From positions 46,310-110,309 of the forward strand of contig NZ_JBIVRB010000018.1 of assembly GCF_044755465.1 (NCBI RefSeq): a stretch of 64,000 nucleotides of DNA, written 5' to 3'. Below, piece after piece: positions 8,551 through 16,776 of this stretch; within the stretch, counting starts at the first letter, position 1, and each line of letters opens with the position of its first letter. This stretch comes from Peterkaempfera sp044755465 (GTDB lineage Bacteria; Actinomycetota; Actinomycetes; Streptomycetales; Streptomycetaceae). Below the pieces are notes generated by a model, which made no database searches, was not told the origin of the DNA, and worked only from the letters and a program-made list of their open reading frames with translations. Position numbers and translations under genes: made by a program.

Positions 8551-9228
8551 ATGCGCGTGCTGGTGGTGGAGGACGAACGGAGCCTGGCCCGCTCGCTGCG
8601 GCGGGGCCTGGAGGCCGAGGGCTGGACGGTGGACCTGGCGCACGACGGGCGCACCGGGCTGCGGCTCGCCCGCGAACTCCCCTACCGGGTCGTGGTGCTG
8701 GATGTGATGCTGCCGGAGCTGAGCGGTCTGCGGGTCTGCGCCGAGCTGCGCCGGTCCGGGGTGACCACCCCCATCCTGCTGCTCACCGCGCGGGACGGCG
8801 AGTGGGACCAGGCGGAGGGGCTGGACGCGGGCGCCGACGACTACCTCACCAAGCCGTTCTCGTACGTGGTGCTCACCGCCCGGCTGCGCGCCCTGGCCCG
8901 CCGGGGCGCCCTGCACCGGCCCGCCGTGCACCAGATCGCCGACCTACGGGTGGACCCGGCGGCCCGGCGCTGCCACCGGGGCGGGCAGGAGGTGGCGCTG
9001 ACCGCCCGGGAATTCGCCGTGCTGGAGTGCCTGGCGCGGCGGCCGGGCGAGGCGGTGGGCAAGGACGAGATCCTGGACGAGGTGTGGCCCGCCGGGTACG
9101 ACGGCGACCCCAATGTGGTGGAGGTGCACGTCAGCGCGCTGCGGCGCAAGATCGACGCGCCGTTCGGCCGGCACAGCCTGCTCACCGTGCGCGGCGCCGG
9201 CTACCGCCTGGTGCCGGACGTTGGCTGA
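8551..9228 (+). CDS. OmpR-family response regulator
   Basis: A 225-residue two-component response regulator. The receiver domain (1-115) has the acidic pocket VVEDE (Glu7, Asp8), phosphoacceptor Asp51 in VVLDVMLPE, and the conserved Lys of DDYLTKPF. A winged-helix DNA-binding domain fills the C-terminus (about 130-222), with LTAREFAVLECL, VEVHVSALRRKI and VRGAGYRL. OmpR-type regulators bind direct repeats spaced by one helical turn; such an array (10775-10801) follows the kinase gene. ATG 8551 was preferred; an in-frame ATG at 8539 is possible, and neither has a strong ribosome site. The stop overlaps the proposed kinase start by 8 bases, so the pair is coupled. Confidence 0.93.
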   Translation: MRVLVVEDERSLARSLRRGLEAEGWTVDLAHDGRTGLRLARELPYRVVVLDVMLPELSGLRVCAELRRSGVTTPILLLTARDGEWDQAEGLDAGADDYLTKPFSYVVLTARLRALARRGALHRPAVHQIADLRVDPAARRCHRGGQEVALTAREFAVLECLARRPGEAVGKDEILDEVWPAGYDGDPNVVEVHVSALRRKIDAPFGRHSLLTVRGAGYRLVPDVG

Positions 9229-10768
9229 GCGCGGCCGCCGGGTCCCGCTGCGGTGGCCGCGTCCGCGCGGCGTACGCAACCGGGCGGCGCTGGCCGCCGC
9301 GCTGACGGCGGCGGTGGCGTTCGGCGCCGGTGGGCTGGCCATCCGCCAGCTGGTCTTCCAGGACCGGCTGGACCAGGTGCGGGAGTCCACCGACCGGCTG
9401 GCGCAGAGCGTGGTGCAGCAGATGCTGGGCAGCCGGGTGCCGGAGACCTCCGCGCTGATCGACCAGACGTACGAGGTGGTGCTCGACGACGGGCATCTGC
9501 TGGAGGCCAGCCCCGACCTGGCGCCGTACGAGGTGGCGGGCGCCGTGCTGCCGCCGCTGCCCGGGTCACCGGACGGGGCGCTGCGCTCCCGTACCGTCCG
9601 CCTGGGCCCGCTGCCGCGCTCCCCCATCGCGCTGTCGGCCGGGCTGCGCGGGCAGTCGGAGGCGCTGGCCGACCGCACCTGGGCCGTGCGCAGCGCCACC
9701 GTGCACGGTATGGCGCCGCAGGCCGCCGCCGCCTACCTGGGGCCGGGAGCGGGCGGCGGGCACTCGTTCACCGTGCACATCCTGGTGCCGCGGTGGGAGG
9801 CGGAGCGGGTGCGGGCCTCGCTGGACCGGCTGCTGCTGACCGGGGTCTTCGCGGCCACCGGGTTCGTGGTGGTGGTGGCCCGCGCGGTCACCGGGCGGGC
9901 GCTGCGGCCGGTGGAGCGGATCAGGGAGGGCATGGCGGAGGTGAGCGCCAGCGAGCTGCACCGGCGGGTGCCGGTGCCGCCGGACGGCGACGAGATCACC
10001 CGGCTGGCCCTCACCACCAACCAGACGCTGGACCGCCTGGAGGAGGCGGTCGCCCGGCAGCAGCGGTTCGTCGCGGACGCCTCGCACGAGCTGCGCAGCC
10101 CGGTCGCCAATCTGCGTACCGGCCTGGAGGTGGCGCTGGCGCACCCCTCCCGCACCCACTGGCCGGAGGTCGCCCGGGACGCGCTGGCCAACACCGAGCG
10201 GCTGCACCGGCTGATCGACGACCTGCTGGTGCTGGCCCGGCTGGACGCCACCGCCCCGGCGCCGGACGCGGCCGACGTGAAGTTGACGGCCGTGGATCTG
10301 GCCGCCGTGGATCTGGCCGCCGTGGTCCGGGCGGAGTGCGCCGGGCGGGGCGGGCCAGGTGCCCGGCTGCGGCTGTCCGGCGGGGAGCCGGTGCCGGTCG
10401 CCGGTGACCGGGGGCAGCTGCGGCGGCTGGTCCGCAATCTGCTGGACAACGCGGAGCGGCACGCGCGCTCCGAGATCCGGGTGGCGGTGTCGGCGGACGG
10501 CGCCGGGCGGGCCCGGCTGGTGGTGGCGGACGACGGGCCGGGCATCCCGGCCGCCGAGCGGCAGCGGGTGTTCGAGCGCTTCACCCGGCTGGACGACGCC
10601 CGAGCGCGGGACGACGGCGGTTCCGGACTGGGGCTCGCCATCGTGCGGGAGATCGCCGTCCGGCACGGCGGCACGGTGGAGGCGGACGCCGCCGAGGGCG
10701 GCGGGGCGCGGCTGACGGTGCTGCTGCCCGGCTGGCCCGGCCGCCCCGGCCCGGTGACCCCTGGCTGA
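9221..10768 (+). CDS. Sensor histidine kinase
   Basis: A 515-residue HAMP-type sensor kinase paired with the upstream regulator. A basic N-terminus leads into a first membrane helix (about 20-42, AALAAALTAAVAFGAG). A periplasmic-side sensor region of about 160 residues follows, then a second helix (about 205-227) and a HAMP domain (RPVERIREGMAEVS). The dimerisation box has His289 in DASHELRSPV. The ATPase domain carries RNLLDNAERHA (N box), DDGPGIP (G1) and GSGLGLAIV (G2). No ATG is available near the end of the regulator gene, so TTG at 9221 is proposed, overlapping its stop. A three-fold repeat (AAVDL) sits between the HisKA and ATPase domains. The signal is unknown. The gene lies upstream of the repeat array and lipoprotein. 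Confidence 0.92.
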   Translation: MAERGRRVPLRWPRPRGVRNRAALAAALTAAVAFGAGGLAIRQLVFQDRLDQVRESTDRLAQSVVQQMLGSRVPETSALIDQTYEVVLDDGHLLEASPDLAPYEVAGAVLPPLPGSPDGALRSRTVRLGPLPRSPIALSAGLRGQSEALADRTWAVRSATVHGMAPQAAAAYLGPGAGGGHSFTVHILVPRWEAERVRASLDRLLLTGVFAATGFVVVVARAVTGRALRPVERIREGMAEVSASELHRRVPVPPDGDEITRLALTTNQTLDRLEEAVARQQRFVADASHELRSPVANLRTGLEVALAHPSRTHWPEVARDALANTERLHRLIDDLLVLARLDATAPAPDAADVKLTAVDLAAVDLAAVVRAECAGRGGPGARLRLSGGEPVPVAGDRGQLRRLVRNLLDNAERHARSEIRVAVSADGAGRARLVVADDGPGIPAAERQRVFERFTRLDDARARDDGGSGLGLAIVREIAVRHGGTVEADAAEGGGARLTVLLPGWPGRPGPVTPG

Positions 10769-10774
10769 AGGGAT

Positions 10775-10801
10775 CTTCAGGTGTCTTCAGCCCTGCTTCA
10801 G
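10775..10801. promoter_or_regulatory. Three CTTCAG direct repeats, candidate response-regulator site
   Basis: CTTCAG occurs at 10775, 10785 and 10796, with spacings of 10 and 11 bases, starting 7 bases after the kinase stop. An inverted CTGAAG lies at 10765. Phasing by one helical turn is the arrangement bound by OmpR-family regulators, and such a gene lies just upstream. The site is about 80 bases before the lipoprotein start. Binding is inferred. Confidence 0.55.
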
Positions 10802-10881
10802 GCGGCGGCCGGGAGGCTGGTCCGGTCCGGCCCCGGCGACGCCTTGCGCCCGGGGCGGTCGCCGAGCGAGAGGTGGGGCGC

Positions 10882-11415
10882 ATGGGTGCGCTGCGGGTAC
10901 GGGCGGGCGGGCGCGGCGGGCGCCGCGCCGCCGGGTGGGCGGCGGCGCTGCTGCTGGCCGGGGGCGCGGTGGCGGGCTGCTCCGGCGGCGGCGGGCCGGA
11001 AGCCCTGGAGCCGCCCGCGCCGCCGCCGGGGGCGCGGGCGGCGACGCTGGGCGCGCCGGACTGCTCGGTGCCTGCCACGGCGCAGCGCCCCGTCACCGAG
11101 GCGCTGGTGGCGGGCTCCGGCGGGGCCGGGGGGACGGTCCTGGAGTACCGGTGCGACCGTACGGTGGCGGTGCCCGGCTCCAGGGCCGCCCGGGTGGCGG
11201 GCGTCGGCTCCTGCGGCCGGGGCTCGGTCACGCCCGATGACGTCTTCAGCAACGGCGGTCTCGCCACCGGGCTGCTGCCGGAGCAGTTGCTGTGGCATGT
11301 GTTCTGCGTGGACCGGGCCGGGCAGCGGCTGGCCGTCGGCTTCATGGAGCTGGAGTACGGGACGGGCAAGGGCGGGCTGCCCGGCGTCACGTACTGGGTG
11401 ACCAAGCCGTTCTAG
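10882..11415 (+). CDS. Putative lipoprotein linked to the two-component system
   Basis: A 177-residue exported protein of unknown function. The N-terminus has Arg-rich residues, a hydrophobic stretch and the lipobox LLLAGGAVAGC, followed by SGGGGPEALEPP as a flexible tether. The mature part has several Cys residues (in APDCSVP, YRCDRTV, GSCGRGS and VFCVDR), possibly two disulfides, and ends GVTYWVTKPF. No family was recognised. The start is ATG 10882, with AGGTGGGG about 6 bases upstream; a GTG 9 bases earlier is an alternative. Its position directly after the kinase and the phased CTTCAG repeats suggests it is a target or accessory sensor of that system, but this is inference. Confidence 0.75.
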   Translation: MGALRVRAGGRGGRRAAGWAAALLLAGGAVAGCSGGGGPEALEPPAPPPGARAATLGAPDCSVPATAQRPVTEALVAGSGGAGGTVLEYRCDRTVAVPGSRAARVAGVGSCGRGSVTPDDVFSNGGLATGLLPEQLLWHVFCVDRAGQRLAVGFMELEYGTGKGGLPGVTYWVTKPF

Positions 11416-11450
11416 CGGGTGGGGCGGCGGTCGGCCCGCCGCCCCACCCG
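11416..11450. terminator. Bidirectional hairpin between convergent genes
   Basis: A perfect 15-bp GC stem with the five-base loop TCGGC begins at the base after the lipoprotein stop codon and ends 4 bases before the stop of the convergent epimerase gene. It can serve both. Confidence 0.85.
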
Positions 11451-11454
11451 GGGG

Positions 11455-12384
11455 TCAGGCGTGCCAGGGGCTGATGCCCCAGCGCAGGACGTGCTGCTCA
11501 CCGGGGGCGAGTTCGACCAGGTCGGTGCCGCTGCGGAAGGCGTCGGGCGGGCAGGACATCGGCTCCACCGCGATGGACCGGCGCCGCTCGCCCTCGGCCA
11601 GGGTGTCACCGGTGTAGAGCTGGACCACCCGGGTGCCCTCGCCCAGCCACAGGTCGGTGCCGTACTCCCCCGACGGGTGGGCCAGCCGCACCACGGCGCG
11701 GCCGTCGGCGTCGCGTTCCAGCTCGGTGAAGGCGGTGTCCAGGTGCAGCCCGCCGATCGGCCGCGCGGCGCGGAAGTCGTACGGCGTCCCCTCGACGTCC
11801 TCGACGCCCACCGGCAGGCCCTCTTCGTCGGTGCGCAGCCGCCGCCGACCGGGGACGGTCAGCACGGCGTCGTCCACCAGGTCGGTGCCGATCGTCAGAT
11901 AGGGGTGCTGGCCGGCGCCGTAGGGCGCCGGGACCGCCGAGCGGTTGCGGGCGGTGGCGGTGACGGTGAGGCCGTCGGCGGCGAGCCGGTACTCCACCCG
12001 TACGTCGAGGTGGAAGGGGTAGCCGGGCTGCGGCCGCAGCGGCAGCGCGAGCACGACCCGGCTCTCGTCCTGCTCCAGCACCTGCCAGGAGTGCCACTGC
12101 ACCAGGCCGTGGATGGCGTTGCCGTGCACCGGCTCGGTCAGCGACAGTTGCAGGTCCTGGCCGTGCCAGTGGTAGCGGCCGTCCCCGATCCGGTTGGGCC
12201 AGGGCACCAGCAGCTGGCCGCGACCGCCGGTGATCGGCGCGTCGGCGGCGAATCCGTCGACCAGCGGACGGCCTCCGACGGCGTAGCTGCGCAGCGCGGC
12301 GCCCAGTTCGACGACGGCGGCGCTCTGGTCGCCGTGTCTCAGCCGGATCTCCCGTCCGTTGGGGTTGTCGTCCGTGTGCGGCAC
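11455..12384 (-). CDS. Aldose 1-epimerase family protein
   Basis: A 309-residue beta-sandwich protein of the galactose mutarotase family, which interconverts alpha and beta anomers of sugars. Family marks are RGQLLVPWPNRIGDGRY, the HGNAIHGL segment with the first conserved His, AGQHPYLTIG with the second catalytic-type His, and a C-terminal SIAVEPMSC containing a Glu suited as base. The DNA also supports the start: GTG 12384 is preceded by AGGAGG 7 bases upstream. Length is typical of the branch resembling YihR/glucose-6-phosphate epimerases. The actual sugar is not known. It converges with the lipoprotein gene and stands 254 bp from the DUF7144-type gene. Confidence 0.88.
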   Translation of the reverse strand: MPHTDDNPNGREIRLRHGDQSAAVVELGAALRSYAVGGRPLVDGFAADAPITGGRGQLLVPWPNRIGDGRYHWHGQDLQLSLTEPVHGNAIHGLVQWHSWQVLEQDESRVVLALPLRPQPGYPFHLDVRVEYRLAADGLTVTATARNRSAVPAPYGAGQHPYLTIGTDLVDDAVLTVPGRRRLRTDEEGLPVGVEDVEGTPYDFRAARPIGGLHLDTAFTELERDADGRAVVRLAHPSGEYGTDLWLGEGTRVVQLYTGDTLAEGERRRSIAVEPMSCPPDAFRSGTDLVELAPGEQHVLRWGISPWHA

Positions 12385-12638
12385 CTGCTGCCTCCTGGTC
12401 GATCGCGGTACGGGACGCGCTCCGCTGCGGAACCGGTACCGGGTCGGCCGGTGCCGGGCGCGCGGAGCGCGAGGCGGCTGCCGGGCGGCGGCCGCGCACC
12501 ACAGTACGACGCGCGGGTGCGGGTGGCTGCGGGTGATCGGCAACGCCGTTGGGAGCGGGTGGCCCACCGGGGGGCGGTGGTGGACGAACCGGCTGGTCAG
12601 GCCGGGGTTCCGGGGTCGGCCGGTCCGTCCACGGCCGG

Positions 12639-13229
12639 TCAGGTACGGGCGCGGGGGCCGGTGCGGGCGCACAGGGCCCAGAGCATCAGCAGGTCCACGG
12701 CGATCAGCACGATGGCCCAGAGCGGGTACCAGGGCAGCCACAGGAAGTTGGCGATCAGGCTCAGCCCCGCCAGCAGCACACCCACCGCCCGCGCCCAGCG
12801 TGCCCCGGTGAACAGCGCGCAGCCGGCCAGGGCCACGATGAGGCCGAGGATCACATGGATCCAGCCCCAGCCGGTGAGGTTGAACCGGTAGGCGTAGTTG
12901 GCGGTGCGGACCAGCAGGTTGTCCCTGGCGATGGCGGAGACGCCTTCGAAGATCGACAGCAGGCCGCCGAAGATCATCAGGACTGCGGCGAACACCGTCC
13001 AACCGGTCACCAGGTCGTTTCCGGTGCGGTGGGTGGCGGGGGTTCCCGGTCGGCCGGTTTCAAGCCGGCCGGTTTCGCCGTGCCGACCGGTTTCGCCGGG
13101 TACGCCGGTCTCTCCGGGTCGACCGGTTTCGCTGGGCCGACCGGTTTCGCTGGGCCGACGGGTTTCGCTGGGCCGACGGGTTTCGCCTGATCCGCCGGTT
13201 TCATCGGGTCCGCCGATTTCACTGGCCAT
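12639..13229 (-). CDS. DUF7144-type four-helix membrane protein with repetitive N-terminus
   Basis: A 196-residue membrane protein. Residues 1-70 are hydrophilic and made of repeated G-x-P-x-E-T units (for example RRPSETGRPSETGRPGET). Residues about 75-190 contain four membrane helices: GWTVFAAVLMIFGGLLSIF, GWGWIHVILGLIVALAG, GVLLAGLSLIANFLW and IVLIAVDLLMLWALC. This core matches the small streptomycete family DUF7144, whose role is unknown. ATG 13229 has AAGGAG about 6 bases upstream. The N-terminal units vary by in-frame 18-bp steps, so length may differ between strains. Expressed alone, 216 bp from the SHOCT gene on the opposite strand. Confidence 0.78.
   Translation of the reverse strand: MASEIGGPDETGGSGETRRPSETRRPSETGRPSETGRPGETGVPGETGRHGETGRLETGRPGTPATHRTGNDLVTGWTVFAAVLMIFGGLLSIFEGVSAIARDNLLVRTANYAYRFNLTGWGWIHVILGLIVALAGCALFTGARWARAVGVLLAGLSLIANFLWLPWYPLWAIVLIAVDLLMLWALCARTGPRART
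13121..13192 (-). repeat. 18-bp tandem repeat inside the DUF7144-type gene
   Basis: Four consecutive units begin at 13121, 13139, 13157 and 13175. The first three differ by single bases (gaccggtttcgctgggcc or gacgggtttcgctgggcc); the fourth is partial. Each encodes one G-x-P-S-E-T step of the hydrophilic N-terminus. Slippage would keep the reading frame. Confidence 0.85.
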
Positions 13230-13444
13230 GCGGGGCTCCTTGGTGAGATGACTCCCCCTGCCGGCCGAACCGGGTCGGGCCGGCGGCCCCCCGCAATGAG
13301 CCTGACACCCGGGGCGCCGGTCGGCACTTCGGCCGACGGCCGCCACCGGGTGCGGCTGGCCGCGTCCGGTGGTCGAATGGAAGTGCGGCGGTGCCACCCG
13401 CCCGTCGCAGCATGCCTGGTACCGGGAACCATGAGGAGCCCAAG

Positions 13445-13645
13445 ATGAGCGACAACGCCAACAGGGCCGGGTACTCGGCGGGCCGGACGGCCCACCGGGT
13501 GGAACGGCGGCCGTCGGCGCAGCAGGCCGCCGACCCGATCAGCGACAAGATCGACCGGCTGAAGGAGATCAGCGACCTGCGGGACCAGGGCGCGCTGACC
13601 GACGCCGAGTTCGAGGCCCGCAAGAGCCGCATCCTCGCTTCCTGA
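13445..13645 (+). CDS. Small SHOCT-domain protein
   Basis: A 66-residue soluble protein. The C-terminal half, DKIDRLKEISDLRDQGALTD followed by AEFEARKSRIL, is a complete SHOCT (short C-terminal) domain. SHOCT is a helical module often attached to membrane or phage proteins and thought to mediate oligomerisation. The N-terminal half is polar and probably disordered. ATG 13445 follows GAGGAGCCCAAG, a good ribosome site. It lies 96 bases before the potassium channel gene on the same strand, so cotranscription is possible. Confidence 0.85.
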   Translation: MSDNANRAGYSAGRTAHRVERRPSAQQAADPISDKIDRLKEISDLRDQGALTDAEFEARKSRILAS

Positions 13646-13741
13646 ACAGTTCCCCGACCGGCCTCCCGCGCGGGAACACGCTGCGGCGGCGTCCCGCCCG
13701 GTGCCGCCGGGGCGGGGGTACAGCAGGGGTATAAAGGCCGC

Positions 13742-14320
13742 ATGTCGGACGAGAGCGAGACCGGGCCGGCCACGGCACCGTACGGCGACCTGAGCCCGGC
13801 CCGCCGACGCCGGCTGCTGCTGCGGTCGCTGCTGCGTTCCGCGCTGACGGTGGCGCTGCTGGTCGCCCTGTATGCCCTGGTGCCGCTGGAGGGCCCGGTC
13901 GACCTGGCCAGGGTCGTCGTGCCGGCGGTGGGGCTGGTGGTCTTCCTGGTCGTGGTCGTGGCCCAGGTACGGGCCGTCGTACGCTCCGACCACCCCTGGC
14001 TGCGCGCCCTGGAGGGGCTGGCCTGCGCCGTTCCGCTGTTCCTGCTGCTGTTCGCGGTGACGTACTACCTGTTCGCCCGGGAGGTGGCGGGCTCGTTCAA
14101 CGAACCGCTGGACCGGGTGGACGCGCTGTACTTCGCAGTCACCGTGTTCGCGACGGTGGGGTTCGGTGACATCGTGCCGACCACGGGGGCGGCGCGGGTG
14201 CTGACCACGGTGCAGATGGTCGCGGACCTGGTGGTGATCGGCGTGATCGTCAAGGCGCTGCTGGGGGCGGTCCAGGTCGGCCGCCGCCGCCAGAGGGGGG
14301 CGGATCGGAGCGGGGGGTGA
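13742..14320 (+). CDS. Two-pore-helix potassium channel family protein
   Basis: A 192-residue membrane protein with four hydrophobic segments, at about residues 30-48, 57-77, 92-115 and 150-172. A P-loop between the last two contains the selectivity-filter motif TVGFGD (about residues 138-143) in TVFATVGFGDIVP. This filter identifies it as a K+ channel subunit of the Ion_trans_2 type, which assembles as a tetramer in the cell membrane. No RCK/TrkA_N ligand domain is attached; the C-terminus is a short basic tail. ATG 13742 has only AAAGG as a weak ribosome site. It lies downstream of the SHOCT gene and is followed by the repeat-rich gap. Confidence 0.88.
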   Translation: MSDESETGPATAPYGDLSPARRRRLLLRSLLRSALTVALLVALYALVPLEGPVDLARVVVPAVGLVVFLVVVVAQVRAVVRSDHPWLRALEGLACAVPLFLLLFAVTYYLFAREVAGSFNEPLDRVDALYFAVTVFATVGFGDIVPTTGAARVLTTVQMVADLVVIGVIVKALLGAVQVGRRRQRGADRSGG

Positions 14321-14611
14321 CACCACCGGGGGATGCGGGTGACCGGTACGTCCGGCGCTCTCCGCCCACGGCGGGCTGTCCGCGCAGTTCCCAGAGCCCC
14401 TGGCACGGGCCACCCAGGCCGACGGCGGACACCACCGGGGAACACGAGTGACCGATACGTCCGACGCACTACGACAACGCGGCGCGTCCCTCGGCACGGG
14501 CCACCCAGGGGCGCGAGGAACTGCGCGAACAACCCACCGGCGTGCCGCAGGGTCGACGCAGACACCAGACCCCCACCCACCCAGGGGCGCGAGGAACTGC
14601 GCGAACAACCC
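14321..14611. repeat. Intergenic repeat cluster (GGGGCGCGAGGAACTGCGCG family)
   Basis: The 432-bp gap 14321-14752 has no gene. It holds two direct copies of a roughly 33-bp element with core GGGGCGCGAGGAACTGCGCG at 14501-14535 and 14578-14611. A diverged inverted copy lies at 14378-14403 (GTCCGCGCAGTTCC then GCCCCTGG). A second repeat, caccaccgggg with gtgaccggtacgtccg, occurs at 14321-14353 and 14430-14463. The inverted copy can pair with either direct copy. Related copies occur at 31501 and near 52090. After 14611 the gap is a C/G simple-sequence run to the next stop codon. Confidence 0.8.
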
Positions 14612-14752
14612 GGGACCGAGCCGCACCGGACCGCAGTCCCAGCCACCCTCCGGCCGTCCCACCGCCCAACCGCCCTCGGCCGCCCCCGGCCGTCCGGCCG
14701 TCCAACCGCCCAGCCGCCCGACCGCCCAGCCGCCCAGCCGCCCTCGGACCGC

Positions 14753-15028
14753 CTACCCGCGATCCCCCGCCGCCGCGTTGCGCCACGCCTCCATCCCGGC
14801 CAGCGACGCCTCCCGGGCCTGGCGCAGCCGGGCCGCCGCCCGTTCGCTCGGCGGCACCTCCAGCTGTCGTACCCAGCGCCGCCCGGCACTGGCGAGGGCG
14901 TAACCGGCCAGCGCGATACCGGCGGACGCCAGCAGCGCACCCCCGGCGGTGAGCGCGGCCCCGACGCTGATCAGCCGACTGTCGATCTCCAGCGACCGCA
15001 CGGCGGAAGGAAGGTGGTGATGGTTCAT
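14753..15028 (-). CDS. Small single-helix membrane protein, unknown function
   Basis: A 91-residue protein starting MNHHHLPSAVRSLEIDSRLI. One or two hydrophobic stretches follow (ISVGAALTAGGALLASAGI and ALAGYALASAG), then a basic, amphipathic C-terminus (ERAAARLRQAREASLAGMEA). I recall similar small streptomycete proteins with the RSLEID-RLIS motif, but no function. The start is ATG 15028, although AAGG lies unusually close (1-2 bases). The gene is divergent from the chloride channel gene, with 149 bp between starts. Its 3' end runs into the low-complexity tail of the repeat-rich gap. Confidence 0.65.
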   Translation of the reverse strand: MNHHHLPSAVRSLEIDSRLISVGAALTAGGALLASAGIALAGYALASAGRRWVRQLEVPPSERAAARLRQAREASLAGMEAWRNAAAGDRG

Positions 15029-15177
15029 GCCTTCACCATGCGGTACCACGCCGCCGCCCGCATCCCGAGCCCCGGCCGCCACCCGTCCCCGCCACCCGCC
15101 CCGCCCCGGGATGCCGGAAGCGACCCGCCGACCCACCCTGGACACACGGGGAGCGAGCGGACCGAGGAGCGGCGAGG

Positions 15178-16497
15178 ATGGCCCAGGCCGAGCAGGCCGC
15201 CCAGCCGGCGGACCTCCACACCCTGCTGCGCAGCCCCGGCTACCGGCGCCTGCTGCTGCTCTCCGCCCTGGCCGGCATCCCCATCTCGCTGATCGCCTTC
15301 GCCTTCGTCGCCCTCCAGCACGCCATGCAGCACGGTGTCTGGGTGTCGCTGCCGCACGCGTTCGGCAGGTCCGCCGCGCCCTGGTGGTGGCCGCTGCCGT
15401 GCCTGGCGCTGGCCGGCCTGCTGGTGGCGTGGGTGGTCGTCCGGCTGCCCGGTCGCGGCGGCCACGTACCGGTGGACGGGCTCGGCGGCGCGCCGACGCT
15501 GCCGTCCCAGCTGCCCGGGGTGGTGCTGGCGGCGCTGGTGGGCCTGTCGCTGGGGGCGGTGCTCGGCCCGGAGGCACCGCTGATGGCGCTCGGCGGCGGG
15601 CTGGCGCTGTCGACCGTACGGTCCGCCGAGCGGGCCGAGGTGCCGCAGCTCGGCGCGGTGCTGGCCACCGCCGGCGCGGCCGCCGCCATCTCCACCATCT
15701 TCGGCAACCCGCTGATCGCTGCGGTGCTGCTGATCGAGGCGGCGGGGATCGGCGGACCCCGGCTGTATGCGCTGATCCTGCCCAGCCTGCTGGCCAGCGG
15801 GGTGGGGGCGCTGGTCTTCACCGGGTTCGGCTCCTGGACCGGCCTGGGGATCGGGTCGCTCACGCTGCCGCTGGCCCAGCCGACGGCGCAGCCGGACGCG
15901 GGCGACTTCCTGTGGGGCGTACCGCTCGCCGTACTGATCGCGGTGGGCGCGGCAGGAGCGATGGCACTCGCCCGGCGGGCCGCCGTCTGGACGGCGCGGC
16001 GCACCGTGCGGCGGACCGTGCTGTGCGCGGTGCTGGTCGGGGTCTGCGCGGCCGGCTATGCGCTGGCCACGGACCGGGCGCCCGACGAGGTGCTGCTCTC
16101 GGGCCAGGCCACGCTGGCGGCGGTGGCCACCGACCCGCACGCGTGGCCGGTCTCCGCGCTGCTGCTGCTCGTCCTGTTCAAGGGCCTCGGCTGGGCGATC
16201 TCGCTGGGCAGCCTGCGCGGCGGCCCGATCTTCCCCGCCGTGCTGCTGGGCGCGGCGCTCGGGCTGGCCTGCGCGGGGCTGCCCGGCTTCGGCGTGGTCC
16301 CGGCCATGGCGGCCGGGATGGCGGCGGCGGCCACGGCGGCGCTGCGGCTGCCCGTCTCGGCGGTGGTGCTGGCCACGCTGCTGCTGGGCCGGGACGGGAC
16401 CGACCAGATTCCGCTGGTGGTGATCGCCGCGGTCGTCGCCTTCGTCACCGGCGAGCTGCTGCGCCGCCGGTCCCCGGCCGCCGCCGAGGGCGGGTGA
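15178..16497 (+). CDS. ClC-family chloride channel or H+/Cl- antiporter
   Basis: A 439-residue polytopic membrane protein of the ClC family. The Cl- binding and gating signatures are present: GPEAPLMALGG near residue 130, equivalent to G(K/R)EGP and keeping the gating Glu, and GSLRGGPIFPAVLLGAALG near residue 345. Length and topology fit the compact bacterial branch without a C-terminal CBS pair. ClC proteins work as dimers, moving Cl- or exchanging it for protons. The fluoride-specific branch differs in its filter, so chloride is the likelier ion. ATG 15178 is preceded by GAGGAGCGGCGAGG. It sits in a small ion-transport neighbourhood with the K+ channel at 13742. Confidence 0.88.
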   Translation: MAQAEQAAQPADLHTLLRSPGYRRLLLLSALAGIPISLIAFAFVALQHAMQHGVWVSLPHAFGRSAAPWWWPLPCLALAGLLVAWVVVRLPGRGGHVPVDGLGGAPTLPSQLPGVVLAALVGLSLGAVLGPEAPLMALGGGLALSTVRSAERAEVPQLGAVLATAGAAAAISTIFGNPLIAAVLLIEAAGIGGPRLYALILPSLLASGVGALVFTGFGSWTGLGIGSLTLPLAQPTAQPDAGDFLWGVPLAVLIAVGAAGAMALARRAAVWTARRTVRRTVLCAVLVGVCAAGYALATDRAPDEVLLSGQATLAAVATDPHAWPVSALLLLVLFKGLGWAISLGSLRGGPIFPAVLLGAALGLACAGLPGFGVVPAMAAGMAAAATAALRLPVSAVVLATLLLGRDGTDQIPLVVIAAVVAFVTGELLRRRSPAAAEGG

Positions 16498-16504
16498 GTA
16501 CGGC

Positions 16505-16630
16505 TCAGTGCCTGCGGTGGCGCGGTCCGCGCTGGTCGCGGTAGTGCGGGCCGCCGATCAGGAAGAGCAGGGTCAGTACGCAGATGGCCAGCACCAGCAG
16601 CGCAAAGCCGATCATCTCAAGAGCGATCAT
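16505..16630 (-). CDS. 41-residue membrane peptide
   Basis: A very small gene encoding MIALEMIGFALLVLAICVLT and onward to a basic tail (GGPHYRDQRGPRHRRH). It has one membrane helix (about residues 5-28) with the basic end presumably cytoplasmic. AGGAG lies 5 bases before ATG 16630, the main support for real translation. The stop converges on the chloride channel stop 8 bases away. Function unknown; small single-helix peptides often modulate membrane complexes, but nothing here names a partner. Confidence 0.6.
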   Translation of the reverse strand: MIALEMIGFALLVLAICVLTLLFLIGGPHYRDQRGPRHRRH

Positions 16631-16776
16631 CACGGCTCCTTCCGTCCGGTGGCCGGAAACCGGCAGCCCAACCCGGCGATGCACCCCGGTATGCACCCAT
16701 TAAGGCATGGCGGCGCGGCCACCGCAGAAGTCCGCGATCGTGGCGCCGGGGCGGCGCCGACGCCGGGCCCGGACGA

